A DNA stretch of 64,000 nucleotides from Methylomonas rhizoryzae (GTDB taxonomy: Bacteria; Pseudomonadota; Gammaproteobacteria; Methylococcales; Methylomonadaceae), in the NCBI RefSeq assembly GCF_008632455.1, contig NZ_CP043929.1, positions 3,162,001 to 3,226,000 of the forward strand, in the 5' to 3' direction. The notes under the pieces are model-generated. The model saw only the letters and a list, made by a program, of their open reading frames with translations, was not told the origin of the DNA and did not search any database. This document shows, piece after piece, positions 27,343 to 36,745 of this stretch (position 1 is its first letter; every line of letters begins with the position of its first letter). Both the position numbers and the translations under genes were made by a program.

Positions 27343-29124
27343 TCATATCTTGATGCGTTCCGGCGCCACTCGGTTTACCTCGTCTATGGTAGTCAGGCCG
27401 GCGGCCACCTTTTCCGCGCCGCTGAGCCGCAACGGCCGCATGCCTTCTTTGATGGCGAGTCTTTGCAATTGGGCTAAATCGCAACCTTCCGCGATCAACT
27501 TTTGCAGCTCCTGGGTGTTTTCCATGATTTCGTAAATGCCTATCCGTCCGGCATAGCCGGTATTGCGGCATTCTTTGCAGCCGACGGCGCGATACATTTT
27601 TTTGGGCGCGGGACTCTTGAACGGGAATACCAGGGCCTGCCATTGGTTTTCGTCGACTTCGATTTCCTGTTTGCAGTGGCAGAGCACCCGGATCAGGCGC
27701 TGCGCCATGACGCACAGTACGGTTTGTTGAATCAGATAACCCGGCACGCCGATATTCAACAAGCGGGTTACCGCCGCCGGGGCGTTGTTGGTATGCAGGG
27801 TGGAAAACACTAAGTGGCCGGTCAGCGAGGCTTGCACGGCCATTTCCGCGGTTTCCATGTCGCGAATCTCGCCGACCATGATGATGTCCGGGTCTTGCCG
27901 CATCAAGGTGCGTATGCCGGCGGCAAAATCCAGGCCGATGTTGGGCTGTACCTGCATTTGGTTGAAGCTGGGTTCGATTTGCTCGATAGGGTCTTCCACC
28001 GTACACAAGTTGACTTCCGGGGTTGCCAGGCGTTTTAGTGTGGAATACAGCGTGGTGGTTTTACCCGAACCGGTAGGCCCGGTCACTAGAATGATGCCGT
28101 GGCTTTGGCTGCTGACGCGACTCCACACTTGCATTTCTTGTTTGTTGAAGCCAAGTTGTTCGTAGTCGCGCAGCACCACTTCCGGGTCGAAAATCCGCAT
28201 CACCAGCTTCTCGCCGAACGCGGTCGGCATGGTCGACAAGCGCATTTCGATTTCCTTGCCGTTGGGGGCTTGGGTTTTCACCCGTCCGTCTTGCGGTAAA
28301 CGCTTTTCGGCGATGTTCATCCGGCCCAAAATTTTCAAGCGGCTCAATACCGCATTCAAAATCGGCTTGGGAAATTGGTAAACCTGGTGCAGTACCCCGT
28401 CAATGCGAAAGCGCACGTTGCCTTGATTGCGGCGCGGCTCGATATGAATATCGCTGGCACGTTGGTCGAACGCGTATTGCAGCAGCCAATTCACCAAATT
28501 GACGATGTGCTGGTTGTTGGCGTCCAAATCGGACGATTTACTCAACTCGACCAACTGCTCTAAGTTTTGGACGTTACTGATTTCGTTTTGTCCGGTTTGC
28601 GTGCTGGCGCCTTTTAACGAGCGGGAAAAATTATAAAACTCGTCGACGTAGCGTTTGATTTCGTCCGGGTTGGAAAAGACGCAGCGAATCCGGCCCTGGT
28701 GCATTTTGTTCAAATCGCGCTGCCAGGAGCGGATGAAGGGTTGCGCGGTGGCCACCACGACTTCGTCGTCGCTGATTTTGATCGGCAAAATGTTGTAATT
28801 GGCCGCGTAAGCCTTGCTGAACAAGGTGGTGACCTTGGCGACGTCGATTTTCAGCGGGTCGAAATAGTAGTAGGGAACATTCAGTTTCGGGGCCAACCAC
28901 TGGGTCAAGTCTTCCAGACTCATCAGTTTGCCCGACTGACTGCGGTCGCCCAGCTCACAGTCAGCCAGGACTTTTAACGGATGTTTTTGCGCGTTGATCC
29001 CGGCTCTGGCGTATTGCTCGGCTTTCTGCAGATCGGCGGGCGACAGTTTTCCATCTTGCTCCAACCAGGCGATGATGGCGAATATGTCCAGCTTATGGTC
29101 TTCGGTATGGCTGTCTTCCCGCAT
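27343..29124 (-). CDS. GspE/PilB-family secretion or pilus assembly ATPase
   Basis: 593-residue hexameric AAA+-like ATPase powering type II secretion or type IV pilus extension. An N-terminal MshEN/T2SSE_N region (about 20-170) precedes the catalytic part. Walker A GPTGSGKTT is at 349-357, the Asp box at 376-380, Walker B IIMVGEIRD at 414-422 and the His box STLHTN near 441. The zinc tetracysteine is odd: the first pair is CxC (Cys482, Cys484) instead of CxxC, while the second, GCKEC (516/519), is normal. No other gsp or pil gene is nearby. Confidence 0.93.
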   Translation of the reverse strand: MREDSHTEDHKLDIFAIIAWLEQDGKLSPADLQKAEQYARAGINAQKHPLKVLADCELGDRSQSGKLMSLEDLTQWLAPKLNVPYYYFDPLKIDVAKVTTLFSKAYAANYNILPIKISDDEVVVATAQPFIRSWQRDLNKMHQGRIRCVFSNPDEIKRYVDEFYNFSRSLKGASTQTGQNEISNVQNLEQLVELSKSSDLDANNQHIVNLVNWLLQYAFDQRASDIHIEPRRNQGNVRFRIDGVLHQVYQFPKPILNAVLSRLKILGRMNIAEKRLPQDGRVKTQAPNGKEIEMRLSTMPTAFGEKLVMRIFDPEVVLRDYEQLGFNKQEMQVWSRVSSQSHGIILVTGPTGSGKTTTLYSTLKRLATPEVNLCTVEDPIEQIEPSFNQMQVQPNIGLDFAAGIRTLMRQDPDIIMVGEIRDMETAEMAVQASLTGHLVFSTLHTNNAPAAVTRLLNIGVPGYLIQQTVLCVMAQRLIRVLCHCKQEIEVDENQWQALVFPFKSPAPKKMYRAVGCKECRNTGYAGRIGIYEIMENTQELQKLIAEGCDLAQLQRLAIKEGMRPLRLSGAEKVAAGLTTIDEVNRVAPERIKI

Positions 29125-29321
29125 GTGTCCGCACGAATCGATAGAAATGGTTTAAGTCTAGCGGAATCATTGCGGGCGGACGTAGCCGGCGTCGAAAACT
29201 GCGGTGCGCGGCTGCGTCAAACCGAATCGACCACGCCCCGGCCCGCTCGTGTAAACGAGGACGGAGCGTCGGCGCTGGGCATCTAGGGAAACGCGATAAC
29301 GATATTCATGGATAGCCGAGG

Positions 29322-29987
29322 CTATGCCAGCATGAGTTTGTAAATGTAATGCTCGCCGGCATGATTGACCGTGCTGTGTTCCAGCGTTACCGAAAAGCCG
29401 AATTCCGGGGCGATGTGTTTCGGATCGTGCTCCGCCCCGACAAATTGCGAGTAAGGAATATAGATGCGGGTATGCTCGCTAATATAATCTTTCACCTGCC
29501 GGAAAAACCGTTTCAAGATTTCCCTGCCGCCGTCGGCATTCAGCCCGAAAGTACCGTCCGCCGGATAGTAATTGAAATTGAACACGATCAAGTCGAACAG
29601 CTTATGCGGCACATCGGCAAACAAATCGCTGTGCAAAAAATCGATGGGCCCCAGGTGCGAATTCAACCGGCTGTTTTCCAGGGTACATTGCACTGCATCG
29701 CGGTTGAAATCCACGCCGGTCACCTGGCCGCAACCGATTTTTTTCAATAAAAATGCGAAATAGCCGCTACCGCAACCCATGTCCAGCGCCGTTTCGGCCG
29801 GCGCTTGCTGCAGGATGAAATTGCCGAAAAACGGACTGGTCAGCCCGAAGTCCGACGGAAACACGTTTTTGGCGATGGTTAAGGTGATGCCGTCCAATTC
29901 GGTGACGTAGGGTTGTTTATCCAAATAATGGGCTAACTCCTGTTGACGAAAGTCGATGCTCATATCCTGTGCTGTCATGGTCTGCAA
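29322..29987 (-). CDS. class I SAM-dependent methyltransferase
   Basis: 221 residues. The SAM motif I is ALDMGCGSGYFAFLLKK, motif II VTGVDFNRDAVQC. After the fourth strand FDLIVFNFNYYP stands where N6-adenine and protein methyltransferases such as PrmC/HemK have NPPY; the changed residues (FNYYP) suggest a relative of that group with a different target. N-terminal segment PSDFGLTSPFFGNFIL resembles the PrmC-like entry. Target unknown. Confidence 0.8.
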   Translation of the reverse strand: MQTMTAQDMSIDFRQQELAHYLDKQPYVTELDGITLTIAKNVFPSDFGLTSPFFGNFILQQAPAETALDMGCGSGYFAFLLKKIGCGQVTGVDFNRDAVQCTLENSRLNSHLGPIDFLHSDLFADVPHKLFDLIVFNFNYYPADGTFGLNADGGREILKRFFRQVKDYISEHTRIYIPYSQFVGAEHDPKHIAPEFGFSVTLEHSTVNHAGEHYIYKLMLA

Positions 29988-30230
29988 TGTCGGGTAGTCG
30001 TTGGGAAAGGTGTGTTCCGGCGCATGCTACCGTAAAGTCCGCGATTAACTCAAACCGGCTTTGGGTTTTGCCGGCGGCGCGCGGCTGGGCCAGATTGTCA
30101 ATCGCAGACCCGGCAAACCGCAGGGCTCCCTCATTAAACCATTCGAGCCGGCACATCGTTTAATACCACCCGCTCCCTTTACGCATACGCTTAATGGCTA
30201 TGCGTTTGGTTTTGGCGCGCCTGGTCATGT

Positions 30231-31398
30231 TTAAAGCGGCGTAAAGATAAACAAGTTACGACAAGCGCAGCGGCAGCTCCAGGCGTAGTCGTACCAAGCC
30301 CCGCCGCGAACCACACGAGGCCCTAGACCCAAGCTGCCCCATCCCGGAGGGCGCCTTGGTAACCGGCGTGCCAAGTATCCTGTGTTCATTCCCAGACATT
30401 GCCGTGCATTGCATGCAAACCCCAGCGATTGGCGGGCAGGCTGGCCACCGGCACGGTCTTGCCCCGAAACTCGCTTTTTTCGCCGTCGGCATAATGGTGC
30501 CCCCCGTGGTAGCTCACCAAAGCCGGCGTGATGTTGCCGCCGAAGGCAAACGGTGGTTGTTCCCGCCCGGCAGGCGTATTCCCATTGCGCCTCGCTGGGC
30601 AAACACAGTTGTAAACCGGGCAGCAATTGGTTTAGCACCTGGATGAAGTACTGAACATCCTGCCAGGATACATTTTCGACCGGCAAGTGCTCATCGCCCT
30701 GGAAATGACTGGGATTATTGCCGGTCACCGCTTGCCCAAGGCCTGCGTGCAGGCGGTATCAAACAGCCGGAAACCCGCAGCAAAGCTCACTTCGTGTTGC
30801 CCCAATAATTCCGGGCTATCGCGGTAATCGTCCATCAGCGCCCGATACGGCGCATGGCGGGGCAGCAGAGATTGGAGTGACCAACGTACCCGGCGCTTGT
30901 CTTCGCGAAACGGCGTCAGCCGCTGACTATCGTCTTCGGGGGTGGTGCATCAACACAAAACTGAAATCGGCCTGGGCCTTCTCCAGTTCCGCGACCGCGG
31001 CATCCAGATTACGGCGGCCTATCCATACAGCGTTGTAGTCTTTGCCGTCGGACAAACTGCACAAGGTGGTGTTGATTGCCAGCACGGCAATCAAGCATCT
31101 ATTTGCGTCGAAGCGTTGTAACGGTTGGCAGGTGTTGTTCTTGGGGAATTTTCTAATGTCTTTGAAATAACGGTCGTACCATTTTTGGAACTCCTTGAAT
31201 TTGTTGAAATGGTACTTTGGCTTGCCGTTAGCGAAATACTCGACGGATTCGTTCTCGCTTTTTAAGGTGCGCGCCAAGCCCTCAGCAACACTTTTATCCA
31301 CATCATGATTGCCCGGCGCGATGAACAAGCGGGTTTTATCCAAATCGGAAGCCGCCGACATAAAAATCGGACACATGTATCCAGCGAAAAGCCATCAT
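30231..31398 (-). pseudogene. decayed metallophosphoesterase plus FGE-sulfatase (SUMF1-like) gene
   Basis: Pieces of one gene are recognisable in three frames. From 31398: MMAFRWIHVSDFYVGG (metallophosphoesterase start), then a stop and a loss of the middle. From 31376: SAASDLDKTRLFIAPGNHDVD and, after VLMHH, a frameshift in a C-run near 30940. The other frame continues EDDSQRLTPFREDK ... QHEVSFAAGFRLFDT, then TGNNPSHFQGDEHLPVENVSWQDV, PSEAQWEYACRAG and, after another shift, VRGGAWYDYAWSCRCACR, which are the FGE-sulfatase motifs. Several frameshifts and an internal deletion; not functional. Confidence 0.8.
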
Positions 31399-31569
31399 CG
31401 TGTTCCAAGCGATAAACGATTGCGAAAATTAGCACGGCAAACTGGGCGGGAACAAGGCCGGCTTTGCCAATAGCGACGGGGCATCGCTGCCGCCAACCAT
31501 GCTTTGATTAAACAACCCGAAGTTTCTCAGATCGTTAACAGAGCAAACGGCGCAACAAAGCGGCCACTT

Positions 31570-32153
31570 TCAGTCCGAAAGATCGAACAACTGGCGCCAA
31601 GCCGGGTCCGGCTGTCCTTTAAACGCTACGGCGTTGATTTCTAAATTACCTAAGCCCATGTAAATATGAGAAAAACCGGCTTGTTTCAAGGCATTTAACA
31701 AGGATTTTTCGCTAAAACCGGTTTTGTGAGCGTAGAAATCCCGGCCGCTACGCTCGATCTCGACGCGTAGCCGTAAAGCACGTCCAACACCATAATCGGT
31801 CCGGCCTTGGCCTGATACAGGGTGTCTTCCAAGTCCAGTTGATTTTCCAGGGTCTTACGCATGACCGCTAGCAAGTCCGGCACCCGAATGTGCGCGAAGC
31901 CACCGGGTTTGAGCACGTGTAAAAAACCGGCCAATACCAGCGGCACATCGTGCCTATAGTAGTGCTCCAGATTATGCGAACAATAAACCGCATCGAAGCC
32001 GGCGGACTCCAAATCGGTCAACCGGCGCGCGTCGCAGACGATATCCGGCGAACCTTTAGGATCGATGTCCAGCAACAATTGCCGAAAATTTTGATACTGG
32101 CCGGGTAGTGCGATGGCTTTGCTATGACCGCCGACGTTTAATAGTGTTTTCCT
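31570..32153 (-). pseudogene. decayed SAM-dependent methyltransferase gene
   Basis: Reading the minus strand from 32153, KTLLNVGGHSKAIALPGQYQ is followed by LLLDIDPKGSPDIVCDARRL, DAVYCSHNLEHYYRHDVP and VLKPGGFAHIRVPDLLAV, a class I methyltransferase. The codon where the initiator Met is expected is AGG, with no other ATG or GTG near. A frameshift around 31760 moves the end (DFYAHKTGFSEKSLLNALKQ ... FDLSD) into another frame. An inert gene unless a TTG at 32078 is used. Confidence 0.78.
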
Positions 32154-32362
32154 TGTTTTGCCTTAGCCGGTATATGCCGGCTAATTGTGATTGTCAAAAT
32201 AGCGTGCGCTTGCTCTATGAAGCTATCTTAACTGACTTGCGTCAAAAACCGACGCTTGCGCATTTTGCTGGCGGCGGCGAATAATTGATCGATGTTTAAT
32301 TTTTAGGTATAGTGCGCCTCAATTTCCATCCGTCTGCTAAGATGAGCCCCCGGAGGCCCACT

Positions 32363-34531
32363 ATGTTAAAAAAATTTCTGCATTGGTTGCTGACGCTGCT
32401 GTACCGAGTCAAGGTCGTCGGCCTGGAAAATTACCACGCAGCGGGAGCACGGGTATTGATCATCGCCAACCACACCTCGTTTCTCGACCCCTTGTTGCTG
32501 GGGGTATTCTTACCGGACGACATCACTTTTGCGATCAACACCCATATTTCCCAGCGCTGGTGGCTGAAGCCGTTTTTACGCTTGTCCACGGTGTTTCCGA
32601 TGGACCCAACCCATCCCTTGTCTTTAAAAGCCCTGATCAATCATCTACAGCACGATACCAGAACCGTGATTTTCCCCGAAGGGCGCATCACGGTGACCGG
32701 CTCCATGATGAAGATCTATGACGGCCCCGGCATGGTGGCGGACAAATCCGGCGCGACCATTCTGCCGATTCGCATAGCCGGCGCGCAGTACACGCCGTTT
32801 TCCAAGCTGAAAAACATCGTGCGCCTGCGCTGGTTTCCAGCGATTACCCTGCATATTCTGCCGCCGACCCGCATCGATACCCACGGCCAATTTACCGGTA
32901 AAGTCAGGCGCAAAAAAAGTGGACACATCCTGGCCGACATCATGACTGAAATGCTGTTTGCCACCAGTCATTATCAGCAAACCCTATTCTCCGCACTATT
33001 GGAGGCCCGCCGCGTCCACGGCGGCAAGCATCGGGTGGCGGAAGACATGGAACGCAAACCGCTCGATTACGACGATGTGTTAACCCGTAGCATCATCCTG
33101 GGCCGGCTGTTGAAACCTTTGACCGAGGCCGGGGAAAACGTCGGCGTGTTACTGCCCAATTCCGCCAAAACCTTGTGCGCGATACTCGGCATTCAGCTGT
33201 ATGGCCGGGTGCCGGCCATGCTGAATTATTCGATCGGTTCAACAGGCATGCTATCGGCCTGCAACACCGGCCAAATCAAACACGTGGTGAGCTCGCGCAA
33301 ATTCGTCGAGCTGGCCCGTTTACAGGACGACATCGAGCAATTGGCAAAAGCCGTTCAGATTACCTATTTGGAAGACTTGGCCGGCAGTTTGTCCGGCATC
33401 GACAAATTGACCGGCGCATTGCTGGCCAAGACTGCCGGCCTTTGGTATCGCGGCGGCGATGGCGACGATGCCGCCGTCACTTTGTTTACTTCCGGCTCGG
33501 AAGGCGCTCCCAAAGGCGTGGTGTTGTCGCATGCCAACGTGTTGGCTAATCTGCTGCAAGTCAAATCCCGCATCGACTTCAATTCGCGCGACATCGTGTT
33601 GAATTTTTTACCGATGTTCCATTCCTTCGGTTTTACCGTCGGCACCATGCTACCGGTGGTCAACGGCATGACGGTGTTTTTCTATCCGTCGCCGCTGCAT
33701 TATTCCATTATTCCGGAAATGGCTTACGAAGTGGGCGCCACCATCATGTTCGGCACCAATACGTTTTTGGCCAATTACGCCAAAAAGGCCAATCCTTACG
33801 ATTTTTACAGTTTGCGTTATGTGGTGGCCGGGGCGGAAAAATTACAGGAATCCACGCGGCAAATGTGGTTGGATAAATTCGGCATCCGCATATTGGAAGG
33901 TTACGGCGCCACCGAAACCTCTCCGGTCACCGCGGTCAACACGCCGATGGACTACAAAGCCGGCACGGTCGGCCGCTTCATGCCGGATATGCTGCACAAA
34001 CTGGAAGCGGTTCCCGGTATAGACGAAGGCGGCAAACTGCACGTCGCCGGACCCAACATCATGAAAGGCTATTTGCTGCCGAACAATCCCGGCGTGCTGG
34101 TGCCGCCCTGCTCTTTATACGGCGAAGGTTGGTACGATACCGGGGATATTGTCAGCGTCGACGACGAAGGCTTTATCCGCATCCAGGGCCGCAGCAAACG
34201 CTTCGCTAAAATCAGCGGCGAAATGGTGTCTCTGGCCTTTGTCGAACAGCTGGCCGCGACCGTCTGGCCCGATGCTCATCACGCGGTCGTCAATCTGCCG
34301 GACCCGAAAAAAGGCGAGCAATTGGTGTTGTTAACCAGCCAGCGCGGGGCAAATCCCAAACAATTGGCCGCGGCCTCGCCCGGCGTTGCCTCAATCAACT
34401 TACCCAAGAAAATTTTTGTGCTGGACAAATTGCCGGTACTGGCCACCGGTAAGACCGATTATCCCGGCGCCACGGCTTTAGCGCAGTCCTTGTTGGATCA
34501 CGCCGAGCACGACGAGGCAAGCGAGGTTTAG
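32363..34531 (+). CDS. aas: bifunctional acyltransferase/acyl-ACP synthetase
   Basis: 722 residues, close to E. coli Aas (719). The N-terminal acyltransferase domain has NHTSFLDPLLL (the H-x4-D motif) and FPEGRIT. From about 235 an AMP-forming acyl-activating domain follows, with TLFTSGSEGAPKGVVLSH, EGYGATETSPV and TGDIV. The enzyme would reacylate lysophosphatidylethanolamine with acyl groups activated on the enzyme. The start at 32363 has GGAGG 7 bp upstream; the 5' extension from 32312 has none. Confidence 0.93.
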   Translation: MLKKFLHWLLTLLYRVKVVGLENYHAAGARVLIIANHTSFLDPLLLGVFLPDDITFAINTHISQRWWLKPFLRLSTVFPMDPTHPLSLKALINHLQHDTRTVIFPEGRITVTGSMMKIYDGPGMVADKSGATILPIRIAGAQYTPFSKLKNIVRLRWFPAITLHILPPTRIDTHGQFTGKVRRKKSGHILADIMTEMLFATSHYQQTLFSALLEARRVHGGKHRVAEDMERKPLDYDDVLTRSIILGRLLKPLTEAGENVGVLLPNSAKTLCAILGIQLYGRVPAMLNYSIGSTGMLSACNTGQIKHVVSSRKFVELARLQDDIEQLAKAVQITYLEDLAGSLSGIDKLTGALLAKTAGLWYRGGDGDDAAVTLFTSGSEGAPKGVVLSHANVLANLLQVKSRIDFNSRDIVLNFLPMFHSFGFTVGTMLPVVNGMTVFFYPSPLHYSIIPEMAYEVGATIMFGTNTFLANYAKKANPYDFYSLRYVVAGAEKLQESTRQMWLDKFGIRILEGYGATETSPVTAVNTPMDYKAGTVGRFMPDMLHKLEAVPGIDEGGKLHVAGPNIMKGYLLPNNPGVLVPPCSLYGEGWYDTGDIVSVDDEGFIRIQGRSKRFAKISGEMVSLAFVEQLAATVWPDAHHAVVNLPDPKKGEQLVLLTSQRGANPKQLAAASPGVASINLPKKIFVLDKLPVLATGKTDYPGATALAQSLLDHAEHDEASEV

Positions 34532-34596
34532 CGTTTCGACCGAGGGGAGCCATGCCCAGCATTGACTCCCGACTGGAATATCGGCAGCCGGCCGAT

Positions 34597-35268
34597 TTAT
34601 TGAGCCGTTTCGTCGGCCAAAAATTCTTGTATGGCTTCGCGGATATCCGCGACCACTTTTTTGTTCTTTTGCTGGATTTTCAGCTGTTCGAAGACCATTT
34701 TCACCACCGGATCGTCGTCTTCGACCGCACCGGCGTAATATTGCAGCGTATTCAATGCGTTGTCCCTGACTTCTTCGTTGCCGTCCAATAAGGCCTGCGA
34801 TAAGGCCTCCACGGTTTCCCGGGTCGGCACTTCGATATACGACAAGTAATCGGCCGCCGCCGCCCGCACCGCCTCGGCTTTATCCTGCTGCAGGGCAGCG
34901 CGCATCAGTTGTTCGGACTTGGGAGAAGGATAGGCCGACAATTGCTCGATTGCCGCCACCCGTTGTTCGACGCTCGCATCCGCCAGCAATTTGCCGGCTT
35001 CTTCGATTTGCTCCATATCCGCTTGCGCCTCTTCAACCGCGTCTTCTTCGCTTGCTTGGTAGTTTTGCGCGGCTTCCAAGCGTTCTTGCATAGCCGCCGG
35101 GTCTAATGCCGGATTGGCTTCCGCCGCTTCTTGCGTTTGTGCCTCCTGCAAGCCGAAAAAGCGCTGTATCTCAGACCAATGCTGCGACGCCCAAAAAGCG
35201 GAGGGAACCACAATAACCGCGGCAGCCAAAACCAATGTCAATCCGATATAGAGTTGTTTACGTTCCAT
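34597..35268 (-). CDS. membrane-anchored HEAT-repeat protein
   Basis: 223 residues. One N-terminal transmembrane helix (7-27) follows a short basic start; then a very acidic, Glu/Ala/Gln-rich coiled region (about 40-95); then HEAT-type helices (AIEQLSAYPSPKSEQLMRAALQ; EAVRAAAADYLSYIEVPTRETVEALSQALLDGNEEVRDNALNTLQYYAGA). It would project a helical scaffold into the periplasm or cytoplasm. Function unknown. Confidence 0.75.
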   Translation of the reverse strand: MERKQLYIGLTLVLAAAVIVVPSAFWASQHWSEIQRFFGLQEAQTQEAAEANPALDPAAMQERLEAAQNYQASEEDAVEEAQADMEQIEEAGKLLADASVEQRVAAIEQLSAYPSPKSEQLMRAALQQDKAEAVRAAAADYLSYIEVPTRETVEALSQALLDGNEEVRDNALNTLQYYAGAVEDDDPVVKMVFEQLKIQQKNKKVVADIREAIQEFLADETAQ

Positions 35269-35294
35269 GAGTGAAGCTTAAAATACCAGTGAAA

Positions 35295-35328
35295 CAAAAA
35301 ACGCAGGGGCAAGGTAAACCGCCCCTGC
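35295..35328 (-). terminator. terminator of the heme-binding-like gene
   Basis: On the minus strand GCAGGGGC-GGTTTACCTT-GCCCCTGC followed by GTTTTTTG. Confidence 0.88.
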
Positions 35329-35337
35329 TAGTAAAGC

Positions 35338-36111
35338 TTAAAGAACCGGAATCACCCCGTTATCCAGGCCGGCCGGACTGCTGACGCAGCTCGGGTGATC
35401 CGTGGTGTTTGGGGTTACCGTAGTAACCAAGGTCATTTCGTCGCCTTTCGCCCCTTCCGCTGCGCCGGTTTTAAAACCGGCGGGGACGGCATCCAATTCC
35501 AGGGCTTTTCTGATTTTCCAAGCAACCGCGTGGTCGGTACACGAGGTATCGCCCGATACGCCGATAGCGCCGATTTTCTTGCCGTTTTGATACAGCGCCA
35601 ATCCGCCACCGAATACGTTGACTCCGCCGATACGTTTCTTGATCAACGGATCTTTTTTAGTCCCGTAAGTGCTCGGAGATCCGGCATAGGCGCGGCCGGC
35701 ATCGACCGGGTTGCTGTGTTGCAAGCCGTATAAGCTACCGCCCGGCTGGGTCAACCCGTACAGATTGGCGGTAGAAATCGAAAATCCGTCCAGGCTGAAT
35801 GCATTGGCGGTATTGGCTTTTTGGGCGGAGATCACTCGGCTGCCCAGCCAAGACACATTGCTGCGACCGTTTTCATCTTTTTCGGTACCGCTGGAATTAA
35901 CCACCTCGCAAACCTTGCCGGTTTCGTCGACGCTGGTTACCCACATCTGCAATTTAAATCCGCCGCTATCTTGGGCATCGACTACCGTTTTGGCGGTCTC
36001 TTGCAAATTACCGGCTGCGGCAATGGCTTTACAATCGGCCGTCACAGTGCTTGAAAATACGGTGGCAATGCAAGCCAAGGGCAATATCACTTTATTTTTT
36101 ATCATACTCAC
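35338..36111 (-). CDS. exported GlcG/HbpS-like heme-binding family protein
   Basis: 257 residues with a signal peptide (1-25, PLACIATVFSSTVTA|DC). The C-terminal half carries the GlcG/HbpS fold signature: KKRIGGVNVFGGGLALYQNGKKIGAIGVSGDTSCTDHAVAWKIR. Members bind heme or cobalamin, or have an unknown role next to oxidoreductases. An insertion (SSGTEKDENGRSNVSWLGS) lies before the core. Met3 is an alternative start. A terminator follows; no partner gene. Confidence 0.83.
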   Translation of the reverse strand: MSMIKNKVILPLACIATVFSSTVTADCKAIAAAGNLQETAKTVVDAQDSGGFKLQMWVTSVDETGKVCEVVNSSGTEKDENGRSNVSWLGSRVISAQKANTANAFSLDGFSISTANLYGLTQPGGSLYGLQHSNPVDAGRAYAGSPSTYGTKKDPLIKKRIGGVNVFGGGLALYQNGKKIGAIGVSGDTSCTDHAVAWKIRKALELDAVPAGFKTGAAEGAKGDEMTLVTTVTPNTTDHPSCVSSPAGLDNGVIPVL

Positions 36112-36247
36112 TCCCCCGTTTAATTATTGTGTATGTGTACCTTTCACAAGGCGGCTCATTTTCACATCAAGCCCAATACTTGTCTACCTCATAAACTCGG
36201 TCGCTAGTAGCGAATTTAGCTATCGCAAAGGCAGGCAAATCGCGGCG

Positions 36248-36745
36248 TCAAAACAAAATTCGCAATACCAGTGCCGCGAATATTCCGGCTGCCACGTCGT
36301 CTAGCATGATCCCCAAACCGCCGCTTACCCGCCTGTCCAACCAACCGATAGGCCACGGTTTGATAATGTCGAACAAGCGGAACAACATAAAACCAGCCGC
36401 CAAACTTTGCCACGAGAAGGGTACCACGGATAAAGTCAGCAACAGGCCGGCAATTTCGTCCCAAACGATACCGCCGTAGTCGTGGACTTGCAGTTTGCGT
36501 GCGGCCTGATCGCATATTGGAATTCCGATCAGAACAACAGCCGCGGTAACCAGCCAGTACAGCCAATCCGGCGTTTGGCTCAGTCCCAGATAGAGCGGTA
36601 TCGCCGCTAAACTGCCGAAAGTTCCGGGCATGCTCTTGGCCAAACCGGAACCGAAACCGAATGCCAGAAACAGCACAGGGTCGTTAAGGATTTGCTTGGC
36701 GCTTAAACCGGCGTTGCCGTAGGACGCTCTAAAAAAAATGCTCAT
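36248..36745 (-). CDS. pgpA: phosphatidylglycerophosphatase A
   Basis: 165-residue inner-membrane phosphatase that makes phosphatidylglycerol. GFGSGLAKSMPGTFGSLAAIPLY and the acidic IVWDEIAGLLLTL and FRLFDIIKPWPIGWLDRRVSGGLGIMLDDVAAG are the conserved loops and metal-binding Asp/Glu residues. The start MSIFFRAS at 36745 overlaps the thiL end by 17 bp. Last gene of the nrdR-rib-nusB-thiL cluster. Confidence 0.95.
   Translation of the reverse strand: MSIFFRASYGNAGLSAKQILNDPVLFLAFGFGSGLAKSMPGTFGSLAAIPLYLGLSQTPDWLYWLVTAAVVLIGIPICDQAARKLQVHDYGGIVWDEIAGLLLTLSVVPFSWQSLAAGFMLFRLFDIIKPWPIGWLDRRVSGGLGIMLDDVAAGIFAALVLRILF

Noticed and set aside
30181..30205. Terminator hairpin ACGCATA/TATGCGT
   Set aside because: Only 7 bp with an 11-nt loop and no T-run for the pseudogene strand; too weak to call.
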